64,000 nt of DNA from a candidate division FCPU426 bacterium. Lineage in GTDB: Bacteria; Oederibacteriota; Muellerivitia; Muellerivitales; Muellerivitaceae. Position 1 is the first letter of the stretch. Every line of letters starts with the position of its first letter. The notes under the pieces were generated by a model that saw only the letters and a list, made by a program, of their open reading frames with translations, did not search any database and had not been told where the DNA came from. Of the stretch, positions 55,466-64,000 are shown in pieces. Position numbers and translations under genes: made by a program. The DNA is taken from the NCBI GenBank assembly GCA_003136635.1, contig PLFD01000025.1, positions 1 through 64,000 on the forward strand. The letters run 5' to 3'.

Positions 55466-57454
55466 GTGAAAAGGCAAACGACTCATCTTCTTAGAGTTCT
55501 ATTTTCAATTTTATTTTTGACCCTATGGGATACGCAAAAAACGTTGGCTATTTTACCCATGCAGGGTTACCACGATTTAGTAGCGGGTCAGGGAACATCC
55601 GGATTAAAAGATGGCCTCTTCTACGATGCTTTATTTAACTCTCCCAAAGGTCTTGCTTTAAGTTCCGACGGAAAACAACTTTATGTTGCCGATCAGGGTA
55701 ATCACTGCATCCGGGAGATTGACTTAGATAACGGGAATCAAGTTTCAACTCTCGTTGGAACAGGAAAATCAGGTTATAGGGATGGCTCTTTTGATATAGC
55801 AACTTTTAACAATCCCTGCGGCTTGGTTTTCCTTCCAAATCAACAAATTGCGGTTTGGGACAGCGGAAATACACGGATTCGTTTAATTGATATCAACAAT
55901 AAAACCGTCTCTACATTAGCGGGTGATGGAACCGTTGGAACTAAAGACGGTTTTGGCAATCAAGCACAAGTCGGCGGGATTTGGAATATGGCTTACCTTC
56001 CCACTCAAGATGCCCTTTATTTCACCCAATCCTATTTCGGCACATTAAGAAAAATAGATTTAAAAAACAGAAAAGTATCGACCGTTTTTACCGCTTCCAC
56101 CGGCAACCCTCTTCCTCACCCCGGGGCTCTTTGCGTAGCCGACGATAACCTTTACATCGCGGACCGCCAAGAACCCCAAGTTTACGAGTTAAAGCCCAAA
56201 ACTACTTCGGCCACAACCGGAAGGGATGCCTTTGATTGGATTCTCATTTCTTCCGACTCTAAAATTTTAGCTTTAACTTGGTCTGACTGCTCTTTGTACG
56301 GCTTGAGAAACGATACCACCAATCCAGTTGCTCGTCTTAGTCCCAATCCCCATCCGGTGGCCTTTATTTCTCCTTGGTCTGCCGATCCGGTACAAAGTGC
56401 TATTCCCAATCCATTCTTAGCCGATGTACAAAACTCCGACAACATTTCTCTCGTTGCTGATCCTCTCTCGGCGCTCAAGTTTTATATGGCCAATCCTGCG
56501 TTACATATCGTTACGTCTTTTAGGGATCTTTCGTTCAATGAATTAAAAAACAATGAATCTCTTAATCAAGAAGGTTTGATGGATTTTGAATACCCATTCG
56601 TTAAACCTTCAAAAACTTATCGAATCCTTATCGTAGGCGATTCTCATCTCTTTCATGACTACCATATTGGAGGGGATACGCAAAACCGCATGGAACTTAC
56701 CGCCAAACGGCTTGAATTCATGCTCAATACGGAGGCTGCTCTCGATGACGTGTCTCTTCATTTCGAAATATTAACTAAAGCCACCGTTAGTTGGAATAAT
56801 TTAAATCTATGGCCTTACTACGATGTTCCACCTATGGTCAATAAATACGATATTGATCTGGTACTTATTGAATTAATGTCGAATTTCAACTTGGAAGATT
56901 ATTTCCAACGGCCTTTAACAAAAGAAGAAATTCCGGTCGAATATACAAATCCTGAATTTTTACTGGAACACTGGCCAAAAAAATCTAACTCGAATTTTTC
57001 AGAAAAATTTTTAGAGCTTTGTTTAAAAAATAGTCTCGCGACTATTTCTCCAAACGGCCAACCTTCATTTTCAAATTTCGCCTCATTGATCGAAAATCAA
57101 GCTGTCCGAGATGACATGATTAAAATGTACAGTCGACCTCTTAAATTATTAAATCAAAAATTAGCATCTACGAAAACCAGTGGAGGTTCGCCAGTTCGCA
57201 TGGAAGTATGCCTCATGCCCTACTCTAATTTGGAAGGTAATACTAATTTCCCATCATCCTTTTGGCAAAGTGCATTGGATGAAATCGGGGCCCCCTCAAT
57301 AAACTTATTTCCTTCAATGACTACACTAAGAATTAGTTATTTCCCTTTCACCGAACCAAATGGACCCAATCACTTTGATGCCAACGGCCATCTTTTAGTA
57401 AGTTATCTTTTGGCACATTATCTTATTCAAGATAAAATAATCCCATGGAAATGA
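55466..57454 (+). CDS. Secreted NHL-propeller/SGNH fusion protein (paralogue of 45638)
   Basis: I prefer the GTG at 55466 (GAGG six bases upstream) to the ATG pair at 55430, because it gives a normal signal peptide (MKRQTTHLLRVLFSILF) and aligns with the paralogue. 662 residues: NHL-like propeller (about 35-310: LYVADQGNHCIREID), then an SGNH domain with IVGDSHLFHD (about 389-398, full GDS unlike the paralogue) and GPNHFDANGH at the C terminus. Followed by the small secreted paralogue at 57509, mirroring the other end of the locus. Confidence 0.7.
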   Translation: MKRQTTHLLRVLFSILFLTLWDTQKTLAILPMQGYHDLVAGQGTSGLKDGLFYDALFNSPKGLALSSDGKQLYVADQGNHCIREIDLDNGNQVSTLVGTGKSGYRDGSFDIATFNNPCGLVFLPNQQIAVWDSGNTRIRLIDINNKTVSTLAGDGTVGTKDGFGNQAQVGGIWNMAYLPTQDALYFTQSYFGTLRKIDLKNRKVSTVFTASTGNPLPHPGALCVADDNLYIADRQEPQVYELKPKTTSATTGRDAFDWILISSDSKILALTWSDCSLYGLRNDTTNPVARLSPNPHPVAFISPWSADPVQSAIPNPFLADVQNSDNISLVADPLSALKFYMANPALHIVTSFRDLSFNELKNNESLNQEGLMDFEYPFVKPSKTYRILIVGDSHLFHDYHIGGDTQNRMELTAKRLEFMLNTEAALDDVSLHFEILTKATVSWNNLNLWPYYDVPPMVNKYDIDLVLIELMSNFNLEDYFQRPLTKEEIPVEYTNPEFLLEHWPKKSNSNFSEKFLELCLKNSLATISPNGQPSFSNFASLIENQAVRDDMIKMYSRPLKLLNQKLASTKTSGGSPVRMEVCLMPYSNLEGNTNFPSSFWQSALDEIGAPSINLFPSMTTLRISYFPFTEPNGPNHFDANGHLLVSYLLAHYLIQDKIIPWK

Positions 57455-57508
57455 ATTTTTTAAAAAAACAATGCTATAAAATAATCTAATTAACTCCGGA
57501 GAGTTCTG

Positions 57509-57997
57509 ATGAAAAAATGGCTAAGCATTTTATTTTTTTTGATCGTTATGCCAATCATGGCCGAATCTACACCGACCCCTACACCCCTGCTACCGGGAAA
57601 ATGGATCGCTGCCAATGTGCCATGGGACTCATGGTTTAAAAAAAATGTCGACGTCGCAGACAAAACTGATCATGTCCATTTCTTTTGGAACGCCAATGAC
57701 TTTAAAGCCAATTTTGAGGTTAAAGACAAGGAATCCCGTTTAGCCGACGCGGCAGTTTATTTGGTAAAGAACCTGTTTCCCGCAGACTCCAAAGCAGACT
57801 TAGTGAAGATGGATATAGTTTACGTTTTGAAACGAGATGAATACGGCATACCCAAATTAGACACTTTGCAGAAAGTGCTCCATGCGGAGTTTTTAAGATC
57901 AAAAGTGATGTCTGGTAAAACATTGCCGGATTTCTCTATAAGCGCGCCAAGCAAAGTTTTCGATAAATTTCAGATTTTAAACTCAAATACTCCATAA
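57509..57997 (+). CDS. Small secreted protein, paralogue of 42549
   Basis: 162 residues with a signal peptide (ending near MAESTP), a Thr-Pro stretch and the shared HFFWNANDFKANFEVKDKES block. It follows the plus-strand NHL-SGNH gene by 54 bp, with GGAG upstream of the ATG. Function unknown. Confidence 0.7.
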   Translation: MKKWLSILFFLIVMPIMAESTPTPTPLLPGKWIAANVPWDSWFKKNVDVADKTDHVHFFWNANDFKANFEVKDKESRLADAAVYLVKNLFPADSKADLVKMDIVYVLKRDEYGIPKLDTLQKVLHAEFLRSKVMSGKTLPDFSISAPSKVFDKFQILNSNTP

Positions 57998-58016
57998 GCG
58001 ATTTTATGAAATAAAT

Positions 58017-59810
58017 TTAAGGGTGGTCGACCGTTTGCCGAATTTTATCAATCATTTCCCCGGGTGTAATAAAACCCACGGTCCTCATGTCTTTTCTTTC
58101 CTGACCGTCACCACTCAGAAAAATCAGCGTCGGAACTCCCTGAATTCCGAATTTCTTTTTGAGTTCTTCCACCGGGCCAGATGAAAATTGGGTCATATCG
58201 GCCTTTAACAAAACCCAATTTTTAAGGCTTTCTCGTACCCGAGAATCCGAAAATGTTTTGATTTCTAATTCTTTACAGGGCAGACACCATGCGGCTGTAA
58301 AGTCGATAAAAACGGGTTTTCCTTCTTTTTGAGCCTCTTCAACCAGCGCACTTTGATAATTCACAAAGGAAAGCTCACTGGGGTGGGGCCAGGTTTGATA
58401 AACCAGTGATCCCAAAGCGATCAAGAAAACCCCAAAAACTACCTGGAACTTTTTGAACCCCGGCATAACACCTTTGCCTGAAAATACAAACCCCAATAAA
58501 ATCCCGACCAAAATGACATAAGTAGGTGTCAAAATATGATTCAAATTTTTAGCCATAAGTGGATTTAAAAAATACAAAGGCATTCCCAGGAGAATCAGCC
58601 CAAATACCTTTTTAACCCAGACCATCCACATTCCCGATTTGGGCAGCCGTTGTATCTCGTTGGAAAAAAAACCGAGCCAGATATAGGGAAAACCTAATCC
58701 CAGCGACAGCGTAAAAAACATGACGAAACCCAGATAGGGATTGGCCTTCGCTGCCACAAAAGTCAAAAGACCGATGGAAAAAGGATCCACACAAGGGGCG
58801 GCTACGATTCCAAAAACCAGTCCCATTCCCAAAGCACCCAGCCAGCCTTGGGTGCTGGTTGAAGAAATTCGGTTTAAAACCCAAGAGGGCGCCTGAATTT
58901 CATAAACACCAAACATTGAAAGAGAAAGAGTCACCAAAACCAAGGAGATGCCTACCAAGACTAAAGGCGATTGCAAACTGGAGCCCAGTATCTTTCCGGT
59001 CAAAGCAGCGGTTACTCCCAAAGCGGAATAAGTCACCGAAATACCGCAAACATAGGCGACGGCTCTTCCCAGTATGACCATTGGTTTTTCAGATTTTTGA
59101 TTGCCGAAATACGAGATGGTGAGAGGAATCATGGGATAAACACAAGGAGTCAAGTTGAGCGCCAGCCCTCCTAAAAAGATCAATAAGAAGGTCAGAAGTA
59201 TTCCTTTATTTTCCAGATACCGTTCAATAATGTTGTCCTGGGGGACGTCTGAGATATTTTCCCCGCCGGATTGAAACAATTCGAGATGAGCCGGCACTGA
59301 TGCCTGACCCGCGAGTCCCACTTCCAGGGGTAATTCCAAACTGAGGGTCTTTGGAGCCAGACAAGATTGATTGTTACAAGCCTGAATTTTTAACTTGAAT
59401 GGAAGTTTTACCTCGCTGGGATGAAGCGACGGGGATAATTTTATATCCGCGTAAAAGGTAACTGCTTTTTCATAAACTGAAAAAGATTGAGGTGATCCCC
59501 CTAAACTTTTTTTATTTCCCGCAGGATAGTAAGGATTTTGAGTTAAAGTCCCGTAAGGGTTTTTATCCAGTGTCAAATTGGCTGGAATTAAAAAATCCAA
59601 AAGGCCTTCATGAGCGTTAATGTGCCATCCATCTTGGATTTGAACTACAACAGCTGCCCGAACCATCGAACCAGGCTGAGCTGGCTTTGCCGAAGCGTAA
59701 ACCTGAACTTCAACCACTTTAGAGCTGTCAACTAAAGCACTCTGAGCAACAGAGAATGGAAATCCCAGCAAAAAAAATAAACCAATTGCTTTTTTGAACT
59801 TAGTTTTCAT
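58017..59810 (-). CDS. dsbD: Thiol:disulfide interchange protein DsbD
   Basis: About 597 residues, carrying electrons from cytosolic thioredoxin across the inner membrane. A signal peptide leads into an N-terminal periplasmic domain (about 22-190), then eight helices with Cys pairs in LTPCVYPMIP and VAAPCVDPFS, and a C-terminal thioredoxin domain with FTAAWCLPCK. AAGGAG is upstream of two possible ATGs, at 59819 and 59810; 59810 (MKTKFKK) gives the better signal peptide. It probably keeps disulfide enzymes or cytochrome maturation proteins reduced. Confidence 0.93.
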   Translation of the reverse strand: MKTKFKKAIGLFFLLGFPFSVAQSALVDSSKVVEVQVYASAKPAQPGSMVRAAVVVQIQDGWHINAHEGLLDFLIPANLTLDKNPYGTLTQNPYYPAGNKKSLGGSPQSFSVYEKAVTFYADIKLSPSLHPSEVKLPFKLKIQACNNQSCLAPKTLSLELPLEVGLAGQASVPAHLELFQSGGENISDVPQDNIIERYLENKGILLTFLLIFLGGLALNLTPCVYPMIPLTISYFGNQKSEKPMVILGRAVAYVCGISVTYSALGVTAALTGKILGSSLQSPLVLVGISLVLVTLSLSMFGVYEIQAPSWVLNRISSTSTQGWLGALGMGLVFGIVAAPCVDPFSIGLLTFVAAKANPYLGFVMFFTLSLGLGFPYIWLGFFSNEIQRLPKSGMWMVWVKKVFGLILLGMPLYFLNPLMAKNLNHILTPTYVILVGILLGFVFSGKGVMPGFKKFQVVFGVFLIALGSLVYQTWPHPSELSFVNYQSALVEEAQKEGKPVFIDFTAAWCLPCKELEIKTFSDSRVRESLKNWVLLKADMTQFSSGPVEELKKKFGIQGVPTLIFLSGDGQERKDMRTVGFITPGEMIDKIRQTVDHP

Positions 59811-59859
59811 GAATATCATTACTCCTTGAAAACTCTTTAGGTTACGGACCACAAAACAA

Positions 59860-59884
59860 ATAAGCCCGAAAAAATCGGGCTTAT
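59860..59884 (-). terminator. Intrinsic terminator after the LacI-family gene
   Basis: ATAAGCCCGA and TCGGGCTTAT form a perfect 10-bp stem with a 5-base loop. On the minus strand it is followed by a T-rich run. It lies 39 bp after the stop of the LacI-family gene, separating it from dsbD. Confidence 0.85.
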
Positions 59885-59922
59885 GAAAATACGTTTAAAT
59901 CGGTTGCGAAGTAGTGTTTTGA

Positions 59923-60939
59923 TTACTGGGGCTTGCCCGTAGATTCTCTTTCGATTAACTTCGGTTGAAGCGTAGTGGCTCTGGATTCCAGCTCTTCCCC
60001 TGCGATAATCCGGAATATCTTTTGAGCGGCCAATTTGCCCATTTCATAGGGTGAAAAGGACACAGTCGTTAAGGCGGGCTCGTGGTAAGCCGCTTCTTCC
60101 ATGTTATCGAATCCGACTACTGAAACTTTTTCCGGTACGGAGAGATTGTTTTCTTTCAAAGCCCGAATAGCGCCCATAGCCATCAAATCACTGGCGCAAA
60201 GAATCGCGCTGGGACGTCTCACAGCCTTGAGAATTTTTTGAGCGGCTAAATAACCGCCCTCTTCCTCGAAATCACCGTCCGCTACCCATTCATTAACAAA
60301 CTCCAGCCGATGTTCCGCCAAATTTTCCTGAAAGGCCTGAAAACGTTCTAAAGCATTGGTGGTTGTCATGCGGCCATTAATGATTCCGATGCGTTCATGA
60401 CCCAGTTTAACCAGGTGATCAATGGCGATTTTAACGCCGCCTCGATTATCAAAACCCACATAAGGCAGGTCTTCATGGCCTGAAATCTTTCCGTTGATCA
60501 AAACAAAAGGAACATTAGCTTCGGCCAATTCACGGACCGATACGTCGGTGGACCATGCGTTAAGAACAAACATGCCGTCAACACTGCCGTCCCCCAATAA
60601 AGCGCGGTAAGAAATTTGAGCGCGGGCAGTTTCAGTCAAAGGGTGAAGTAAGAGACGATAATTATTTTCTGCGGAGATTTTCTCTAAACCTTCCATAATC
60701 GCGGTAAAAAAGGGACTATGAAAAACCGAATTGTGATGGGGAGCGATTACACCGCAAATTTGCGAGTGTTTTTGACGCAAACGGCGGGCGTGGGCCTGTG
60801 GTTTATAATGCAGTTCTTTAATGGAACTGAGTACTTTTTTGCGGCATTCTTCACTAACCCAGGGCTTGTTATTAAGAACTCTGGAGACCGTCCCGATAGT
60901 GACACCAGCTCTTTTCGCTACATCTTTAATGGTTGCCAT
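59923..60939 (-). CDS. LacI-family transcriptional regulator
   Basis: 338 residues. The N-terminal helix-turn-helix (IKDVAKRAGVTIGTVSRVLN) and hinge (LHYKPQAHARRLRQK) are standard; a periplasmic-binding-protein-like sensor domain follows (GVIAPHHNSVFHSPFF; LINGKI; VSVVGFDNMEEA). It is likely to respond to a sugar. GGAG precedes the ATG. The target is not clear; the porin and sugar-type permease are far away. Confidence 0.9.
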   Translation of the reverse strand: MATIKDVAKRAGVTIGTVSRVLNNKPWVSEECRKKVLSSIKELHYKPQAHARRLRQKHSQICGVIAPHHNSVFHSPFFTAIMEGLEKISAENNYRLLLHPLTETARAQISYRALLGDGSVDGMFVLNAWSTDVSVRELAEANVPFVLINGKISGHEDLPYVGFDNRGGVKIAIDHLVKLGHERIGIINGRMTTTNALERFQAFQENLAEHRLEFVNEWVADGDFEEEGGYLAAQKILKAVRRPSAILCASDLMAMGAIRALKENNLSVPEKVSVVGFDNMEEAAYHEPALTTVSFSPYEMGKLAAQKIFRIIAGEELESRATTLQPKLIERESTGKPQ

Positions 60940-61047
60940 TTCAAACTACACTCCGACTTTAGATACAGTTTTTCGACTGCTGAACAACTATTCGATATTG
61001 GCTGGCATTGTAATAGTAGTGCCCTCGGGATTGCCATAGTAAATCCA

Positions 61048-61069
61048 AATTGAATAGTTATATTCAATT
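61048..61069. promoter_or_regulatory. AT-rich inverted repeat beside the LacI-family gene
   Basis: AATTGAATA-GTTA-TATTCAATT, nine-base perfect arms, lies 11 bp after the deacetylase stop and about 110 bp upstream of the LacI-family start. It could be an operator or a weak stem at the end of the deacetylase transcript. It lacks the central CG typical of LacI-type operators. Confidence 0.35.
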
Positions 61070-61079
61070 GCTCAAAACC

Positions 61080-62054
61080 TTAACGGCGCAAACTCAACTG
61101 ACCCTGGTTAAAGAGGATTTTGTAATTCCTTTGGGCATCTGGAACAATTTGTTGGTCGTTTTGCCAAACCTGAACCGGTGCGTCGCCCTGAGCGAAACAG
61201 ACTTTGAGTCTGACGTTCATAGGACAATGATCTGGAACGACCCAGTGATAAACCGCTTCCGACCCGGAAGCTTGGATTGTTGCCGCCTCAAAGGACTGCC
61301 AGGCTCTTAAATAACTCCCAATCTCAGTAAATGTTCCAATCCAAATGTCTTTAGACTGCAAATAGTCCAGGATTTGCGTAAACATCTTGCGGGAAATGGG
61401 TTGCCAGCCCCAGGGCGTGCCTTCAATCCCATGGATCATCCAAACCAGCCAATCGCCGGATTGCGTATCATGATCAATCCAGCTTTGATAAGTATCGAAT
61501 GGAAGATTGGTCATAGTAACTTTTGCCGGAACATTAAACCAATCAATGGTCTTGTCCTGAGGCGATACCAAAGCATCCATTCCGCCTCTGGCCATAAAAC
61601 TCGTTTTTTCCACCCAATCTTCTAAACCGGGCGTAATTTCGGTAAAAGGATAAGCAAAGGAATAAATGGGAACTCCAAACTCTTTTTGAAGTACATTTTG
61701 CGCCCCGACCACTTGAGCGTTTTCATCTTTCGGCGTCAAAGTATTGGCGTGAAGGTGATCCAGGGTATGATTGCCAATCTCATGGCCAGCCTTGATCGCC
61801 TGATGCCATTCATCTTTTCGGTCAATTCTATTCGCGATCAAAAAAAATGTTCCGTGTATTTGTCTACGGTTCAATTCAGGAATAACTACATCCAAATGAA
61901 TTGGGTCTCCGTCATCAAAGGTCAAAGAAGTGGCCGCTTTGTGTCCGTTCCAGGGGACAACTTTTAATAGAGGAAATGCTGTCTGGGCTTGGGTTATTGA
62001 GCTCCCTGTTATCAACCACAGCGAAAATAAAAAATAAAATAAACTTTTTTTCAT
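61080..62054 (-). CDS. Secreted polysaccharide deacetylase
   Basis: 324 residues with a signal peptide (SSITQAQT). The NodB-homology domain shows SLTFDDGDPIHLD with the catalytic Asp and metal Asp, the metal histidines in NHTLDHLH, and GTFFLIANR. A C-terminal segment of about 80 residues (WVVPDHCPMNVRL) may be a beta-sandwich. It removes acetyl groups from an extracellular polysaccharide or peptidoglycan. Single transcription unit, divergent from the TPR gene. Confidence 0.85.
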   Translation of the reverse strand: MKKSLFYFLFSLWLITGSSITQAQTAFPLLKVVPWNGHKAATSLTFDDGDPIHLDVVIPELNRRQIHGTFFLIANRIDRKDEWHQAIKAGHEIGNHTLDHLHANTLTPKDENAQVVGAQNVLQKEFGVPIYSFAYPFTEITPGLEDWVEKTSFMARGGMDALVSPQDKTIDWFNVPAKVTMTNLPFDTYQSWIDHDTQSGDWLVWMIHGIEGTPWGWQPISRKMFTQILDYLQSKDIWIGTFTEIGSYLRAWQSFEAATIQASGSEAVYHWVVPDHCPMNVRLKVCFAQGDAPVQVWQNDQQIVPDAQRNYKILFNQGQLSLRR

Positions 62055-62193
62055 AGAATTTCCCTATTGGAGAATATCAAACTCCTGCCATTGACCGTCT
62101 TTAGTTTAATAGAAAAGAGTATTTAAATCGCCTTCCGACTGAGAAGAGATAAACACCTCGTGATATGATGCACCAACTTTCGAAGGAGAATTT

Positions 62194-63249
62194 GTGAAAA
62201 ACCTATTTGATGAGGCGGAAAAAGCTCGGTCCCTTTCTCAATTTGAAACCGCTCGTAAAATCTACACAACGCTTTTGCACTCAGTCCTGATGAAAGAAGA
62301 AAAAGCAGATGTTCTTTTGGCTTTAGCCGATGTTGAAAGAATCCGTGGTTATTTTCCGGAAGCTCTCTCTCATTACCGTCAAGCAGACCGGTTATTTGGA
62401 ACAATAGACCCAACCGCCCAATTAGACGCCCGGGTGGGCTGGGCACTTTCAGCCCGGGCTTCCGGCAATCCCTGGGCTGCTCTCAAGGAATTAAAAAAAG
62501 CTCTCGCTCGATATCAAAAACAAAACGATATTCAAGGGGAAGCCTTTACCCATTGGGCTTTAGGGGGCACCTGGCGAATCGCCGGAGATATGAAAAAGGG
62601 GTTAAAAGAACTTCTTTTGGCCCTCAATCTGTTTAAGAAAATAAAAAATACCGAAGGCATTTCCTATACTTGCTGCGCGTTGGGTGGTATTTACCGCATG
62701 CTGGGAAAATATGACTTATCGGGACGCTACTACCGGGAAGCCAATAAACGAATGCGCCAAAGAAAAGACACCTTCGGTATCGCTTACTCCTATTGCGGTC
62801 TCGGCAATGTGGAGCGAATGGCCGGCCGTTTTAAACAAGCCCTTCCCTTTTACCAAAAAGCTGAAAAACTTTACGGAACTATTGGAGATCGTGTCAGTTA
62901 CGCCTATACCCTTTGGTCTTTAGGCACGACCCACAAGCTTTTGGGTCAAAATACCCAAGCCCATCGGGCTTTTTTTCAGGCGGATAAACTATTTAAATCC
63001 ACCGGTGATACGAGGGGGCGTATATACGCTCTATTAGGTCATGCTGAAATAGCGTTCATCCAGGAAAATTCAATACAAGGTTTGAAATGGTGGAAAGAAG
63101 CTAAGAAGGTCTCGGATCAAAGCCACTACCTGTGGGAAAAACTACATGTGTCTTCCCTTAAAGAAGGCAAAGTTCATGATTTAAAGAAAGAATATCAAAA
63201 AGCCGGTTCCCAGTTTTACCCCGTCGCCCTGCCGATTAATTGGCCTTAA
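62194..63249 (+). CDS. Tetratricopeptide-repeat protein
   Basis: 351 residues made almost wholly of TPR-like helical pairs (about seven repeats), for example IARKIYTTLLH-type first unit, ALSHYRQADRLFGTID, ALPFYQKAEKLYGTIGD, and AHRAFFQADKLFKSTGD. No signal peptide is seen. The start is a GTG behind GAAGGAG. It is a protein-interaction scaffold of unknown role, possibly related to the type found with cyclases or kinases. Confidence 0.75.
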   Translation: MKNLFDEAEKARSLSQFETARKIYTTLLHSVLMKEEKADVLLALADVERIRGYFPEALSHYRQADRLFGTIDPTAQLDARVGWALSARASGNPWAALKELKKALARYQKQNDIQGEAFTHWALGGTWRIAGDMKKGLKELLLALNLFKKIKNTEGISYTCCALGGIYRMLGKYDLSGRYYREANKRMRQRKDTFGIAYSYCGLGNVERMAGRFKQALPFYQKAEKLYGTIGDRVSYAYTLWSLGTTHKLLGQNTQAHRAFFQADKLFKSTGDTRGRIYALLGHAEIAFIQENSIQGLKWWKEAKKVSDQSHYLWEKLHVSSLKEGKVHDLKKEYQKAGSQFYPVALPINWP

Positions 63250-63255
63250 ATAAAA

Positions 63256-63283
63256 AAGGCGGCTCCTTTACAGGAACCGCCTT
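63256..63283 (-). terminator. Intrinsic terminator of htpX
   Basis: AAGGCGG-x-TCC pairs with GGA-x-CCGCCTT over a 6-base loop, followed on the minus strand by TTTTTTATTT. It sits between the convergent TPR and htpX stops; the plus-strand side has no T run, so it mainly serves htpX. Confidence 0.8.
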
Positions 63284-63298
63284 CGATCAATGATAACC

Positions 63299-64000
63299 TT
63301 ATTCCTCAGTACTGGATTCTAACCGTTCAATGCGGACATCCAAAGAGGGGTGACTGGCAAACCAGGAGAACCAGCCGTCCTTGCTGGAAATTTGGAAAGC
63401 CGCCATGGCTGCTGGTTGTGGCTGGGCCGCTACCAACCGGGTTTGTTCTTGGGCCAACTTTAGAGCCTTCAAAGCGTTAATCATTTTATACCGGCCTGCC
63501 AAATGGGCTCCGCCGGCGTCCGCGCGAAATTCTCTCCAACGGGAAAAAGCCATTAAGGGAATCATTCCAATAATGCCGAAGACCATCTGTAGCATTTGAA
63601 TCAGCATAAATTCGCCGAAAGAGCTGCCACGGCGGTCATTCCCATTCCGCATCACCGCGAAAGCTACCACTCGGGCTAAAAACATCACAAAAGCGTTGAT
63701 GACGCCTTGAAGTAAAGTCATGGTCACCATATCGCCGTTCACCACGTGAGTCATTTCGTGGCCCAGAACCGCTTCTATCTCGTCCTGTCCCATAGAGTTA
63801 AATAATCCGGTGGAAACAGCCACCAAAGCGCTGTTCCGGGTTGCCCCAGTCGCGAAAGCGTTAGGCGCCGGATTTTCAAAAATTCCAACTTCGGGCATGG
63901 TATTAATTCCGGCCTTTTCGGCCAAACGATGAACTGTTTCCAGCAGCCAGCGTTCCTGATTACCGCCAGGATTTTGGGGATCTATCACCTGAACTCCCAT
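63299..64000 (-). CDS. htpX: Protease HtpX (M48 family), N-terminal part beyond the window
   Basis: 233 residues visible. The zinc site HEMTH (LGHEMTHVVNGD), the third ligand region in FRADAGGA and two membrane segments (about 98-118 and 130-152) identify HtpX, the membrane-protein quality-control protease. HtpX proteins are usually about 290 residues with two further N-terminal helices, so about 55 residues lie past the right edge and the Met at 64000 is internal. Ends with DVRIERLESSTEE. Confidence 0.93.
   Translation of the reverse strand: MGVQVIDPQNPGGNQERWLLETVHRLAEKAGINTMPEVGIFENPAPNAFATGATRNSALVAVSTGLFNSMGQDEIEAVLGHEMTHVVNGDMVTMTLLQGVINAFVMFLARVVAFAVMRNGNDRRGSSFGEFMLIQMLQMVFGIIGMIPLMAFSRWREFRADAGGAHLAGRYKMINALKALKLAQEQTRLVAAQPQPAAMAAFQISSKDGWFSWFASHPSLDVRIERLESSTEE

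Noticed and set aside
61048..61069. LacI-family operator
   Set aside because: The inverted repeat has a four-base AT spacer and no central CG, so I list it only as an unassigned inverted repeat.

Overview
The window is a gene-dense bacterial chromosome segment of moderate GC, with most genes on the minus strand. It encodes a carbohydrate porin, a SurA-type chaperone, lipoprotein-like PpiC proteins, DsbD and an F-type ATP synthase, so it comes from a diderm (Gram-negative-type) bacterium. The unusual fusions and many unrecognised secreted proteins suggest an uncultured lineage. I cannot assign a phylum from sequence alone.

Layout. 1-4.1 kb: the proximal part of an ATP synthase operon (atpI/Z-like, atpB, atpE, atpF, atpH; atpA onward lies beyond the left edge), preceded by a DUF3343 gene and a bifunctional-nuclease gene. 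The c subunit carries residues typical of Na+ binding. 4.2-8.4 kb: AMMECR1 and MEMO genes, DUF1802, two transporters. 8.6-14.5 kb: a GT-C-like membrane protein, then rimI-tsaB-tsaE-thiL-argJ. 14.6-18.4 kb: gph, a methyltransferase, an AraC-alkyltransferase fusion, a porin. 18.5-26 kb: an S4 protein, three PPIase/SurA-related envelope genes (one fused to a predicted outer-membrane barrel) and mfd. 26.2-26.6 kb: a 48-residue HxxxCxxC protein, too short for routine gene calls, behind a consensus promoter and a long, strongly structured leader. 26.6-34.2 kb: a polyprenol/diacylglycerol kinase-like gene, rex, a two-component system, cutA, an AAA ATPase, a class III cyclase and a phosphoglucomutase. 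34.3-42.4 kb: recQ, an AT-rich accessory patch, a DUF4160/DUF2442 pair inserted between two copies of the 3' end of a pyrophosphorylase-phosphomutase fusion gene, and mrp fused to DUF971.

42.5-58 kb is the most interesting region. It is an envelope O-acylation locus with two MBOAT acyltransferases, an acyl carrier protein, an FkbH-like HAD enzyme, and at least six SGNH-type proteins, two of them fused to NHL propellers. Next to the first MBOAT I find an unannotated 40-residue membrane microprotein ending in FIYVDF, like the C-terminal acyl-relay motif of DltX. The second MBOAT carries the equivalent motif (FLYFRF) on its own C terminus. The likely flow is: FkbH loads an acyl group (glyceryl by analogy) onto the ACP, the MBOAT moves it across the membrane through the relay tyrosine, and SGNH proteins finish transfer to an exported polymer.

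58-64 kb: dsbD, a LacI-family regulator, a polysaccharide deacetylase, a TPR protein and the 3' part of htpX. I saw no rRNA, tRNA, CRISPR array, insertion sequence or phage genes.
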